From Phlebiopsis flavidoalba (lineage: Eukaryota; Basidiomycota; Agaricomycetes; Polyporales; Phanerochaetaceae), in the NCBI GenBank assembly GCA_035772785.1, contig JAOCPU010000008.1, positions 372,001 to 436,000 on the forward strand: DNA of 64,000 nt. Direction: 5' to 3'. A program made the position numbers and the translations under genes. The notes under the pieces were generated by a model that made no database searches, had not been told where the DNA came from, and was given only the letters and a program-made list of their open reading frames with translations. Of this stretch, positions 47,272 through 57,539 are shown in pieces. Each line of letters starts with the position of its first letter. The stretch's first letter is position 1.

Positions 47272-49178
47272 TTACAGGACGGTATCCAGAACAAGCCGCA
47301 TTGCGGCGGAAACAAGCAATCCAAACGGAACACCCATCATTACAGTATACTGTTTACAGATTACCACGCCACGATTCAACCTAGATGGGGCTATGACAGA
47401 TATTACAATGGAGATGGACGGGTATCGACGTATCGAGCACAGCAGGAAGCCAATTGGGTCCAAAAGTTCACAGGGAGACGGAGAGAGATGTGTTGGTTTG
47501 GTTGGGTTATGATGGAAAACACTGGGGGTTGTTGTCGTCGAGAGATGAGGTCTTTCAGGCACCTTCGGCAGGTGCGGGGCGTTGCGTCCTTCGGTTTGCG
47601 AGCGGGAGCCGCACCTCCGAGCTGCCGAGCAATTCCTAGAGATAGCGTCGACTGAGATGACGGGACGAGTCGCGTGAGCCCCGCGACCGCGACCTGTTCC
47701 CGGACCTGTTGAAGGGGTAGAGTGATTTCTTCCGTGAGAGATCTCTCTGTGGGGCTGATCCGCGCCGGGACGGTGCTCAGGCTTAAACCTTCCGACGGTA
47801 TGCGCCCGTGCATGCGATGGCTGGAAGCCTGCACGGGGAGGCCGAGAGGCATACGTGGTAGGCATAGACGTCGAGGAGGACATTGCATGCATTGACGACG
47901 CTAGACCTTGCTTCGGCGACGACGGGTCGTTTGACGCTGCATCACCAGGATGTACAGACGAAGACTCTTCGGCCTGGATAGATGGTTGCTCAGGGTCAGA
48001 TGCATCAGCACATGCCTTCGGTGGAAGGGTAGTCGAAGTCTTCAATGGAGATGGAGCTGAAGATGGCTTGGTAGATGTACGATTGGAGTGCGTTGCAGTC
48101 GACGAAGGACCGCTGCTGGCTCTTGAACTGGTAAAATTGAAGCCTTTGACGTGCGTATCTCTAGGAGTTTCATCACCCCCGTCAGCCGGTGCGGTAGCGC
48201 CTGTATCAACTTCGTGCAATTTAATCGAAGGCGTGGGTATGTCAATGTCGATCATGGGGCAGAGGCTTCAGAGTGTCTTGGAGGATAGGTGAAATAATAT
48301 CCGCCGTAGCTTTCGGAGGCTCAGGCTGTAGATGCGATGTGGAGGTGGCGGTTGAAGGCACGCCCCAGTCGTCTAGATCTGGGAGGCTGTCATCGTCTTC
48401 CCAGCCCAGTCGATGTGACTTCCAGGAGTATGTGGTCGGTCCATCGCCACGGCGCGAACACGCTCAACTAACGCGTCTATATCATGTTTGATGTCGAAGT
48501 GAGCAGATGGTGGTGGTGGTGGGGGAGGAGCGAGATGTGTGGGATGTGGGATGTCCTTTGCCGGTAGGGGCTTCTCCTTGAGGAGCAGTCGGTTCTTGTG
48601 ACACGGGCTGTGGTGCGAGGGACAACCGGCACCGCCGGTGCCGGTGGAGGTACGGTAGCTTTGCTATTGCCACGTTTGCGACGGGAAGGAGTGTGAGGGG
48701 AGACTGACGGGGATGACGAGGTGTTGGAGGTTGACGTCGCGGCAGGATCTACCGTTAGTGTCGGCCCTTTGCGCGAAACCCTTGGTTTCCGACCCTCTCC
48801 GTGCAGGTCTGGGCCGATTAGACTGCCTAGACGGTGCATTGCTAGGTGTTTGGTTCAAAGGTGGGACGACGATGACTGCGCAGAATGCTTTGTGGGATCG
48901 GACGAAGACTTCTCTTTGGGTTGATCCACGCCGGTTGTAGGCCTGTGCACAGCGGGCTCAGGCTTTGTTGTACCATTCCTAGTGTTTTGTCGAAGCGCTG
49001 CTGCCCCTCCCACCACCACGGCCCCCTCTGCCCCTCGATGAGTTCTTGGTGCGAAGGGAGGGGCTAGACTCCGATGACTTGCCTGCCCAGCCCGAGCGGG
49101 GAGGGGGCGGGCTGGACTGGCCCACATCGACGCGCTGGTACCACCATTGACAGCGAGGGGAGCAGCGGTGGATGCCAT
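47272..49178 (-). CDS. Ser/Pro-rich protein with RGG box, function unknown
   Basis: I recognise no globular domain. The ATG at 49178 gives MASTAAPLAVNGGTSA. After a frame slip, SPSLRTKNSSRGRGGRGGGR near 49020-49070 forms an RGG box, which in other proteins binds RNA. Ser/Pro/Thr-rich disordered sequence follows (SNRPRPARRGSETKGFAQRA near 48790). A conserved-looking segment HDIDALVERVRAVAMDRP near 48440-48480 then SLPDLDDWGVPSTA near 48370 comes next, then MIDIDIPTPSIKLHEVDTGA at 48255 and below. Further on are THVKGFNFTSSRASSGPSST, HTVGRFKPEHRPG, GRGRGAHATRPVISVDAISR near 47660 and a last basic stretch. The stop may lie anywhere from 47272 to about 47560. A nuclear RNA-related role is only a guess from the RGG box. 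Confidence 0.5.
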
Positions 49179-49599
49179 CAGCTATGGAGTTTGCAGGCGC
49201 GGGGTTGAAGGAGATGGTGTCTGATAGAGCTGAATAGTTACACAGGTTAGGAGCACGCTTCAGCTGTGGAACGAGTCAATGCACCTTAGATATGTGTGAT
49301 GAATATGCGGGATAGATGTAGCAGGTAAGTGTTTGTAGAATACAGCACTGGACTTAAAGAACTGAGAGTTGGGTAGGGGGAAGAGGGTGTGAGATGGCAG
49401 AACGAGAGTGCTGGGGGTCGTGTTCTGAACGAGCAGCTCCCCCAAATATGGCAATACCGGCGTTTACCACGTGTGCGGATCCTGCAATCAACGGCGGGCG
49501 CTGGCGGGCGCTCCTGAGTGAACTCAACCGCCAAAGTGCACCAGACGACCTCTGCTCTACACGCCATCTTAGTCACTTGAGGCCGTTCTCTGTCCAGCC
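49179..49599. other. Divergent promoter region, RGG protein / Sm G
   Basis: 421 bases between divergent start codons. I see no motif that I can name with confidence and no coding text resembling a known family. Confidence 0.4.
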
Positions 49600-49952
49600 A
49601 TGTCGAAAGCGTCGCAACCAGAACTCAAGAAGGTGCGTTTACAACTGTAGTTCAATTTCTAGAATACTCACACTCATTGCCTTCGATTGGTAGTTCATGG
49701 ACAAGAAGTTGTTCGTCCATCTGCAAGGAGGCCGCATTGGTCAGCGGAACGCTGCGCGGTTATGACCTCTTTCTGAATCTCGTCCTGGATGATGCATTGG
49801 AGGAGACGTCTCCGGCGCAAAAACACCCATTGGCACAGTGGTACGTCGTGGCCAAACTCACCAATGCTCCGTAGTCATCTTTATCTCGCCTCACTAGGTC
49901 ATTCGCGGCAACAGTGTAACATCCATGGAAACCCTCGAAGTCTATTCGGTGA
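49600..49952 (+). CDS. SMX2: Small nuclear ribonucleoprotein G (Sm G)
   Basis: One of the seven Sm proteins of the spliceosomal snRNP ring, nuclear and cytoplasmic, about 75 residues. The first exon is MSKASQPELKK (49600-49632). A 61-nt GT-AG intron ends at 49693, and the next exon reads FMDKKLFVHLQGGR, then after one surplus base VSGTLRGYDLFLNLVLDDAL and EETSPAQKHPL. A second intron of about 60 nt (GTACGT..CACTAG) leads to VIRGNSVTSMETLE. The Sm1 motif (LxGxxxGTLRGYDxxxNLVLDD) and the Sm2 motif (VIRGNSV) are both clear. The last few codons are uncertain. Reading SIR-stop gives the end used here, while the other frame runs further and would be unusually long. Confidence 0.9.
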
Positions 49953-50567
49953 CTAAGTCATCCTCGTCCACTTGCTGTTCTTCTAGCTTGTATCTGTATT
50001 TGTCCTCTGACCGCGACGGTCAAACGCGTGACGCCAACCAATATCATTCGGGCTTATTCATGTTTGACTAGCCTGCTTGACCTGGTGCTAAGAAGCACAG
50101 TGTCGCGTCTTTCAAACAAACGGGCGAAGATTCACAATGTATTGGGGTCGACAAAAGGTGTATGGATCGCAAAGTTTGCGTCGTAAAACTAGCAAAGATG
50201 TTACGTCTGTAAACTATGGCAAAACAGTGGTGAAGGAAACACCATCCGCCTCAAACAAGGACCTATTTTCTACCACAACACCTACGCCTCACTGACAGGT
50301 AGACTGAATGTAAAGCAACCTCGAGGAGGCCTAAGACATGTCGTGGTCTAAGATTTGAAGAAATCCTCCTGCGACAAGCGCCCTTATATACGGACCCTCG
50401 TGGCGGCCACGTGGCCTCCCAATGTGCATCACTAGCCCGTGAACTGTATTGCTCCCCGCCTTACACGAACTACCAACCCTCAGGGCTCTCTAGTCGTTCT
50501 AAAAGTTAATTCTGCTTATACTGACCACAACTTACTCTCTCTGACCTACTCTGCATCTAATTCTCGC
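49953..50567. other. Intergenic between Sm G and UFE1
   Basis: 615 bases. It should contain the SMX2 3' UTR and the UFE1 promoter. TTATATA near 50391 lies about 175 bases before the UFE1 start and is a possible TATA element. No gene is supported. Confidence 0.4.
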
Positions 50568-51916
50568 ATGGCCGTCTTTCAATCGTACGCTAGAGTTTCG
50601 CGATATCGTGAAGGAGAAGGAGAGAAATGTACCAGAGGCTAAACGCCGCAAGCTCTCTCGGTCTGCGAGACGAAACGGAGACGAACAGAGAGATGTGCAG
50701 GAAACGTTAAACAAGGAGTACATGGCAGAAGGTTACAATCTCGTGCGTATGTCTTCCATACCTCAGAACATGTCTATTCCCAAACTAAAATGTGGAGCTA
50801 GCTTAGTCACATTAATACCCTCTCCCGTATGCTTGCGTCTGTCAAGAAACCATATCTCAACCTTGACTCTCGCGGGCCTCCGCTGCTGCGACAGCCAGCG
50901 CGTAATATCGACTTAAGCTGCCCTGAGCAACAGTCGTGGGCTAATATCAAGCATCTCACGAATGAGGAACGCGACCAGATCGACCTACAGGCACGGGTCA
51001 TTCTGTCGCGATGCTCGGAACGAATCAAGGAGATGGAGACACTAGAGAAACGTAAGCGCGACGTGGAAGATTACTAGACGTGCATTGACCGGTCCCTCGA
51101 TTTCCCAGGACGCGTGGAACTCGTCGCGAGTAAAACGAATCCCCTTGCGAGATTCCTCCCGGCTCGCTTACGGCAGGGACGAGACAACTGCCGCCTCGGA
51201 CTTCGTTGCCGCCCACCACGCAAGCATGACTTGGTATCTCAGCCGTCGTCTCACGGAGGCGAGCCAAACTCTCAAAGACATGCAAGAAGAACGGATGAAG
51301 CGGCAACTCGAGCGAACAAAGACACTTGGCTCCGGTGCCACTCGAGAAGCCATGTTCATGACCGACGCGCCTCCGTCCTCCTCATCTTCCTCGGAAGCTG
51401 GCGCTGCACCAGGCGCCGCGGGCACCTGGCTTGGTGGGGCTTCCTCACTAGCTTCCAGCTTCGCTGCTACTATCGGAACGCCTTCACTTGGAGAAGCATC
51501 AAGCCTGCGGTCGACGCCCAAAACGTCATCTTTCAGTCTAAGCGATGAGAACCTAGACGACACAGAAGACGACGACGAACTCGAGTTGTCCCAGTCGCAA
51601 ATAACGCAGTTCGAGACGGAAAACGCCCAACATCCTCCGAGACATGCAGGACACGCTCGCGTCGGGTGCAGCAGGCGGAATCACGGCTGATGGAGATCAG
51701 TGCATTACAGATGGAGCTCGTCGCACATTTGACCAAACAGACCGAGCAGACCCCCCCGAGCAGCTTTATGAGGACGCGATCACCACAGCTGCGACGGTGG
51801 AGAAGGGTAATGTGCAGTTGAAGGAAGCGCGGCGGAGGGCTAGAGACAGTAGGAAGTGGATCTTGCTGTTCCTCATAGGAGCAAGTTTGTCACTTCTGTT
51901 CCTGCATTATTATTAA
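50568..51916 (+). CDS. UFE1: Syntaxin-18/Ufe1, ER t-SNARE
   Basis: Tail-anchored SNARE that receives retrograde Golgi-to-ER vesicles. The ATG at 50568 is followed, one frame on, by FNRTLEFRDIVKEKE and VPEAKRRKLSRSARRNGDEQ. The Habc region has LNKEYMAEGYNLVR, an intron, HISTLTRMLASVKKPYLNLD near 50815-50870, SWANIKHLTNEERDQIDLQA near 50935 and RVILSRCSERIKEMETLEKR. After a further intron, ASDFVAAHHASMTWYLSRRL and TEASQTLKDMQEERMKRQLE follow, then a Ser-rich linker. The SNARE motif (NILRDMQDTLASVQQAESRL; MELVAHLTKQTEQTEQLYED) covers 51630-51780. The tail VQLKEARRRARDSRKW precedes the membrane anchor ILLFLIGASLSLLFLHYY, with stop at 51916. Domain order and length (about 360-380 residues) fit. 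Confidence 0.9.
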
Positions 51917-52089
51917 GATTACTCCCCCACATTCCTTTACCTATCGTACATATTTATGGAACTCTGCTACACTTGGAATTATTACAACGGTGCTCCGTGT
52001 TTTACCGTATAAGATCCGTCCAAAATATTCAGTAATATAGCACAATAGATAGCGTGTCTACCATGACATGTGAAGCTCCCGGCATATGA

Positions 52090-53640
52090 TCATGGCGACA
52101 CCGAGCGAACGCGACCTGGTCGCACCGTGCTGACCGAGTCGTCGTCTACAGACTCAGCAGAGTAGTTACCCAAAAGCGGAGCTCCTTCTTTCGCATCCTC
52201 GACTGCCTCGGCAGCAAGCTCATCAATGTCGGCTGGATAAGGCCGTCCAGGTGTCGGATGTGTTTCTTCATAGACCGATAGATAAACCTAACAGAGAGTT
52301 TAAGGTTCTTGCAGTCATGATCCCCAAGCTTGTACGTACCAGCTGGTGACAGATGGCGATCAGAATACCTGTGCCAATGAGTACAACCGTTGAGGACCTT
52401 GGTTTCTACGTGTATCCTTGTGAGAAATCTCATAATAGCAACGTGAGAAATAAGATCTCACTGGTGTCCATGTGTGTCGACGAGTCTCTCCGTCGGACAA
52501 GGCAGCCAGCCTCGATCCGATGAAGACATGCAAGGCAACCTTGGGGAAAACCATGGTCGTAGCAATGATAAACTGCCATAGCGCTACAGCTTCATCGACT
52601 ATGACGTAATCGGCATGAGTGCGCACCCCCGATGTCAGATCGAGAGACTCACAGCAAAGAGCGAGGTTTGCATATACCCATGGCGGAAACGGGGAAGCAC
52701 GGATGAGCATGATGAGTGGTAATCCTCGCGCTTTCTGTCAATAAATGGGTGGAGTTAGTGAAAAAGACACTAATACTGTGGGAAACCAAGAGTTACCACT
52801 ACGGACTCCAATGCCTGCCACTTCTCATTAGAGCTCGACCACTTCTTGAGCCTTCATGCCAAACAAAAATCTGAGCACAACAAACGCCGTCGCAGATCCC
52901 AGTACGGAGCCCGCGGCTGCTAGATAGAATCCCTGCATGCCGTACGCGAAGCCGCACAGCGTCACGAGCGTTGTATGTCCGATGCAAGGCGGGAACAGAA
53001 ATTATTACTAGATGTACAAGTTTTGAAAGCTTCAGTAGATTTCTTGCAAAGACACGTACCCATGGAGCCGCCAGTAGAATGGCCCAGCCAAAGCGTAGAT
53101 GGCTGATCTTCTGAGCAAGGTCGTACATCGTTTGCGCGATTCGGTCGGCACCCACGACGATCAAGAACGTGCCGAGACATATGTAGAATACAGCCAGCGA
53201 CCATATCAGGATCTACGGAGGAGGAGGTATGATAACATTGCCCAACTGGCGAATAGATTCACGACGGACCTTTTCCCCCGATGTGCAGCTTCTTGTATCG
53301 CTGCCAGGTTGCTCGCAGGTAGTATTTAAACATGTGCCAGAGCCAGGCGACTCGTCCGCGCTCCTGAGGCTCCATGCTTTGAAGCCCGCGTCCCGCTGAG
53401 ATATGGGGTTTGAGAGATGTGGACGACGTCGACGGTACAGCCGTCTTATGGTGGGAGCCTGAGCTGCGCTGCGCGCCGGCGTTGACGTTGCCGCAGGCTC
53501 AGCCTCGTAAGCCCGATGATCCGACGCGGAACGATCGACGATCTCGATTGCGTTTCTACTGAACTCCTACTACGGCCGGAAGCGGTGGCCTCTGGTAATT
53601 GGCCCTAGTGTGGCCAGAGTGATTCTGCAAATAACAAGAT
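52090..53640 (-). CDS. TVP38/TMEM64-type (VTT domain) membrane protein
   Basis: Multi-pass Golgi or endosomal membrane protein of the SNARE-associated VTT superfamily. The N-terminal cytosolic part reads MEPQERGRVAWLWHMFKYYL (from 53375) and RATWQRYKKLHIG. The first helix is ILIWSLAVFYICLGTFLIVV near 53180, then GADRIAQTMYDLAQKISHLR, a FPPCIGHTTLVTLCGFAYGM-type segment near 52950, AAAGSVLGSATAFVVLRFLF near 52900 and the PFPPW motif LIRASPFPPWVYANLAL near 52680. SVALWQFIIATTMVFPKVAL, HVFIGSRLAALSDGETRRHM near 52500, ILIGTGILIAI and a tail AKEGAPLLGNYSAESVDDDS ending RVRSVSP at 52090 complete it. TVP38-like proteins affect Golgi membrane traffic and lipid scrambling. A splice acceptor near 53625 suggests the true start lies in an earlier exon. 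Confidence 0.82.
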
Positions 53641-53867
53641 GCAGTCAAGCAGTCAGAAATAGTAGCCTACAAAGGTAGAAAATACTACAAAGTGCTGCAA
53701 GAAGTAGTAATACATGCAAAAGTAAATTAAATAAAGCGTCCCACAAAGCTCGGCGTAGCCGAATGGTCGCCGGCATATTCGCCACAATACACAAGATATA
53801 CATCTCCAGAAAATGCAAGAGCAGTACAGGAAAGCATCCGCAATACTAAGCATGAGTCTATGGCTCT

Positions 53868-55642
53868 CCTTTGAGCTTCTTCGCATGCGTAGTCGGGAGT
53901 GGTGGCGGAGTCTCCTGAGAATTTACGCAAACGTTTTTACGGGAGTGATAGCTGGGTAGCCGTTCAACGGATGGGTCGTTGTCCGCTTCCACGACAACCT
54001 CATGAAGCTCGCCCGAAGGAGGTCTATTTCGCGGAGCATACTCAAAAGATTAGAGTCCCCCGTTGTGCCCGTGGCGCCACTACGTCGACGTAAGCGGTTG
54101 AATTTCTGCACGGAGCTGATCGATGCTGGCATGAACGTCTTGAGTGACGATGCGTGTGCGCCGTTGGGACCGTAGCGCTCCTCGTCCATGACACTATCCG
54201 TCTCTCGGAACTTCTGAACTTCCGCCGATAATGCTTCGAGCTGGCCATATACGTCCTCCATTTCTGACGGGAGAGGGAAGATTTCGTCTGTCAGCGTGAT
54301 GCCTGTCGCAGTGCTTTCGGCCATTGTCTGGAAGGATAGACGCTTGAGGAATGGACGAGTCGACGATGCGGGAAGACGTCGGCAGCTTGGTGAAAATATC
54401 TTGGTCGTTCGGAGAAGATGATGGGGACGTGCTGGGTGATACATAGGGCTCGACGCGGAATTTCCTGGCTTTCTTGTAGTGTATATACAAGCAAACCAGG
54501 AGTAGAAGGAGTGTAACCGCCCCTACGCTCCCTGCAACCGCTGCAATGATGATGACGTTGCGTTTTGGCGAATTCACAGGGGAAGATGTGGGGGAAGAAT
54601 CACTAGTTTCGCTTGTCTGAGTGGGCAGCCCTATCTCGCTTGTAACTGTGGTGACAGCAATTGTTCCCATTGGGTCTGTGAATAGGGCGGAGGAGGGAAC
54701 GATGGGAGACATCGGACCTTCCACGCTCGGCGCTGTGGTTGAGGCAGAACTAGGACTTGAGTCAAACCCCGTTTCAGGACCGACAATCGTTTCTGATATC
54801 GCTGAAGAGGAAAGGGATGGAGCTTCCATACTCTGCGTAGATGTTCCAATAGTGCCGTGAGAAAGTGCCCTCATGCTGATCAAAGCCATGGCTCAGTCTG
54901 TTTCTCTCGATCCCACTTGCTATGTACTGACCTAAAAACAATGTTGTCGAGGTAAAACACAGAGCTATCCGCCTGACTCAAAGAGATATTGAGAACGTGT
55001 TCTCCTGGAGGAAGTGATGAGTTTGAATAGACCGCTGCATTGTAGAGGAAGGCCCGCTGTCGTGTCAGGAACGTGATTGTACGATCCGGCTTGGGTGCCA
55101 TTTATCGAGAAGTCCACTGCAGTAAGAGCCTGCCACTAGCGTGAAAACGCAGAACTTTTGTAAGATAAATCGTACACACCTCTCTTTGTAATATGGCGAA
55201 CACATACACCGCCGTACCCTTGAATTTCATCGAGAGGCTCACGCTGTTTGTGGTATCATTCGCGACACTAGTCGAGGCAAACTGCCAAGTTCCTTTACTG
55301 TCCGTTAACATGCTATCCGGGTAGCACAAAAATGAATGACTCGCCATTTGCCAGCTTGTTGAAGGTCGGGCACCGACGTGGTATTTCTCACTGCCGTTCG
55401 CGGTCCATGAACTTGGCGGCCTATATGACATCAGATAAGTAAAAGCAGACAGTTGACTAAGAACACGCACCAGTATACCATCGCATCGTCGCTACGCGAG
55501 GCAAATATCGACATGAGCTGGTATGATAAAGATATTTTCTATCTATCACATACCTGCTATCAACTGTGACATTCGTCAGGGCACGGCTGAGTGGAGAAAA
55601 GAATATACACGAAAGGACAGGGAGTTTAAAACGAAAGATCAT
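53868..55642 (-). CDS. Single-pass Ser/Thr-rich membrane glycoprotein, function unknown
   Basis: The ATG at 55642 gives MIFRFKLPVLSCIFFSPLSR then ALTNVTVDS, a signal peptide. An upstream in-frame ATG exists at 55708. Luminal text includes SLSMKFKGTAVYVFAIL near 55220 and SQADSSVFYLDNIVFR near 54950, suggesting beta-sandwich repeats as seen in many Agaricomycete surface proteins. A Ser/Thr-rich stalk (54600-54860) precedes RNVIIIAAVAGSVGAVTLLL then LLVCLYIHYKKARKF near 54470-54560, a clear membrane helix with a basic stop-transfer. The cytosolic tail carries SPSTSPSSSPNDQDIF, LTDEIFPLPSEMEDVYGQLE then ALSAEVQKFRET (short coiled coil, near 54250) and ends PPLPTTHAKKLKGEP, stop 53868. The layout recalls cell-wall stress sensors, but no WSC domain is seen and the role is unknown. 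Confidence 0.62.
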
Positions 55643-56084
55643 GTCAATGCATTCGAGGATGAGGGAAAGAGGATGGTGAGCACCGAGGAACCTCTTCCAT
55701 GCGGCCATGGACTAGACTTGAGGCGCCTAAGTGGCATCCCTGTGTTCCCATCGCCACATCCTGACCATCACGAGTAGCATCCAGACTACAGCAGATGGAA
55801 GATGTGGAATGTGACGGCTTGGAACTTGGTGGGTATTCTGCCAGCTGGTTTGGCGGGAAAAGTGGAACTGATATAGGCCGTAGACAGCGACCTACTTGTA
55901 GGGTCCCAAAGCTCAATCCTGTCACAATTAGTTTCGTACCTATTAACATCAAGAAGCAGCCAATTTGGGTGGTGCATAAGGTACACCAGGGCGTCACAAC
56001 GTCTGAAAGAGCTGGTTTGGATGGGAAGAGACTACAGATAGAAGCAGCTCACCTATTATACATCTTGAACTAGCGTGCATGCAT
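55643..56084. other. Intergenic, 5' of the glycoprotein gene
   Basis: 442 bases between two minus-strand genes. Open frames on both strands (for example 55795-56073) match no family I know. The interval presumably holds the glycoprotein promoter and the CNS1 3' UTR. Confidence 0.4.
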
Positions 56085-57396
56085 CTACATGGAACTGGTG
56101 CGAGCCTTTTTGAAATCTTCTATCCAGTTCTTCTCGACATCACCTTTCACCAAGACGACAAAGCTCAAACATCCATCCTTGAGCTCCAATCCATCTTTCG
56201 GATCTCCCTCCTTTGCCGCAGCAGCGTTCAGAACATCGCGAGGGTCATCTTCTTCTTCCCCACTTTAAGCAGACGCTGCCGGTGCGTCGCGGCATAAATT
56301 ACAATGCGGTCAACCGAATATTCGCCTTTCACGTCCCAGTACGCCGGGGCAACAGCTGGCGGAAACATCCTTTTCGATGTGAATGTGCGCGGAAAACGTC
56401 CCCCCCGGTGTGTCCTCCACGAATTCGGCGATGACGTCGGAACAGGCGTATTGCGGATACAAGAAGAGGGCGGGGAAAATGAGGGTCTGTCCCGTTTGGA
56501 TCTTCGGGGTCGAAATGTGGTTTATACTGGATTGCTGCTGGAGCATTCGGGTCACCAAGTTTTATAATGTTCCTTTTTCTGGAGTCATGCGACTTAGGTA
56601 TGGTCGGAGCGATTGGGGATATAGCAGACTACGCACACCAAAAGCCATATTAAGAAGTCGTCTTTCCTCTATGTCACGGCGCAGTTTTTCAGCTTTCTCG
56701 TGCGCTTTTTTCTCCTTCAGCTCTTGGAGTTTATTGGCCTTGTCAAGAGTGATCTTGATTGCGGCGTTACCCGAATCGAAATGAAGACATTTCTGGCAAC
56801 AATCGACGGGCCTCATCGAAGCGTTTCAAGAGCAATGAGAGCCAAAGCGGAGCGGTAGTAGGCCTTTGAGGCCTTGGGATTGAGCATGATAGCCTTTTGA
56901 GCAGTCTTTGAGGACAGTGCCAAAGTTTTCTTATTGATCACGTCCGGTCAATGTAGCGAGCGAAGATTATGTCGCAGAGCACCCTCACTGAGTTCTAGGT
57001 TACATGCTGCACGGTTGCATAGGAGGGCTTCCACAATGGCGGGATCCGTAGGGTTTGCATCGATGCCCTGCGAGTAGAAGCCCAAAGCCTCTCGATGCCG
57101 CTTGCCTTTGAAGTATTCGTTTCCTTGCTCCTTGAAATTTTGTGCAATCTCTGTGGTGGTAATAAGTTCACGTTTATACACGTAGTTAATCCGTCGACAT
57201 TACCGTCAGGCATTCCATCGTAGGCCAGGCTTTGCAGAGCACTGACGACCGGGTTATCTAATGCGTCATCTGGCTGGCAAGGACTGCGTCATCGAAAGCA
57301 GCCAACTTTTCGCCAACAGGCGGTTTCAGCAGGCGTCATCGTGAAAGCAGCCAACTTTTCGCCAAAAGGCGTTTCAGCAGGCAGCGGGAAAGCCAT
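56085..57396 (-). CDS. CNS1: TPR co-chaperone Cns1/TTC4
   Basis: Essential Hsp90/Hsp70 co-chaperone of cytosol and nucleus. The ATG at 57396 gives MAFPLPAETPFGEKLAAF. Then come LDNPVVSALQSLAYDG, the TPR region FKEQGNEYFKGKRHREALGF and YSQGIDANPTDPAIVEALLC then NRAACNLELSEG (57150-57000), CSKAIMLNPKASKAYYRSAL near 56890 and ERFDEARRLLP. The helix KITLDKANKLQELKEKKAHE with the following KLRRDIEERRLLNMAFG (56680-56770) leads to the C-terminal wheel domain. There I read APAAIQYKPHFDPEDP near 56520, GTFSAHIHIEKDVSASCCP/PPAVAPAYWDVKGEYSVD near 56340 and DGCLSFVVLVKGDVEKNWIE. It ends DFKKARTSSM at 56085. The N-terminus carries a 47/48-base tandem duplication. Confidence 0.9.
57288..57382. repeat. 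47/48-bp tandem duplication inside CNS1
   Basis: GTCATCGAAAGCAGCCAACT begins copy A (57288-57334). Copy B (57335-57382) repeats it with TG inserted after GTCATCG, one base changed in CGCCAACAGG to CGCCAAAAGG, and one G lost in GGCGGTTTC to GGCGTTTC. On the coding strand both specify a PAETP(F/V)GEKLAAF peptide once single-base slips are allowed for. Confidence 0.9.
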
Positions 57397-57539
57397 TATT
57401 GAGTGATTGAGAAGGATAAATTAAATAAGAATTATTTTGAACGACAATGAAGATGAGGGGAGCTCAAGAAGGCTCAAGAGCGAATTGAGAGGGTGAACAC
57501 GATTGGTGCTCTAGCGCTCATTTCCTGCGAACTACCGTC

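Noticed and set aside
53745..53790. tRNA-like A-box (GGCGTAGCCGAATGGTCG)
   Set aside because: No B-box GGTTCGAATCC follows at the right distance and no cloverleaf could be formed, so no tRNA is called.
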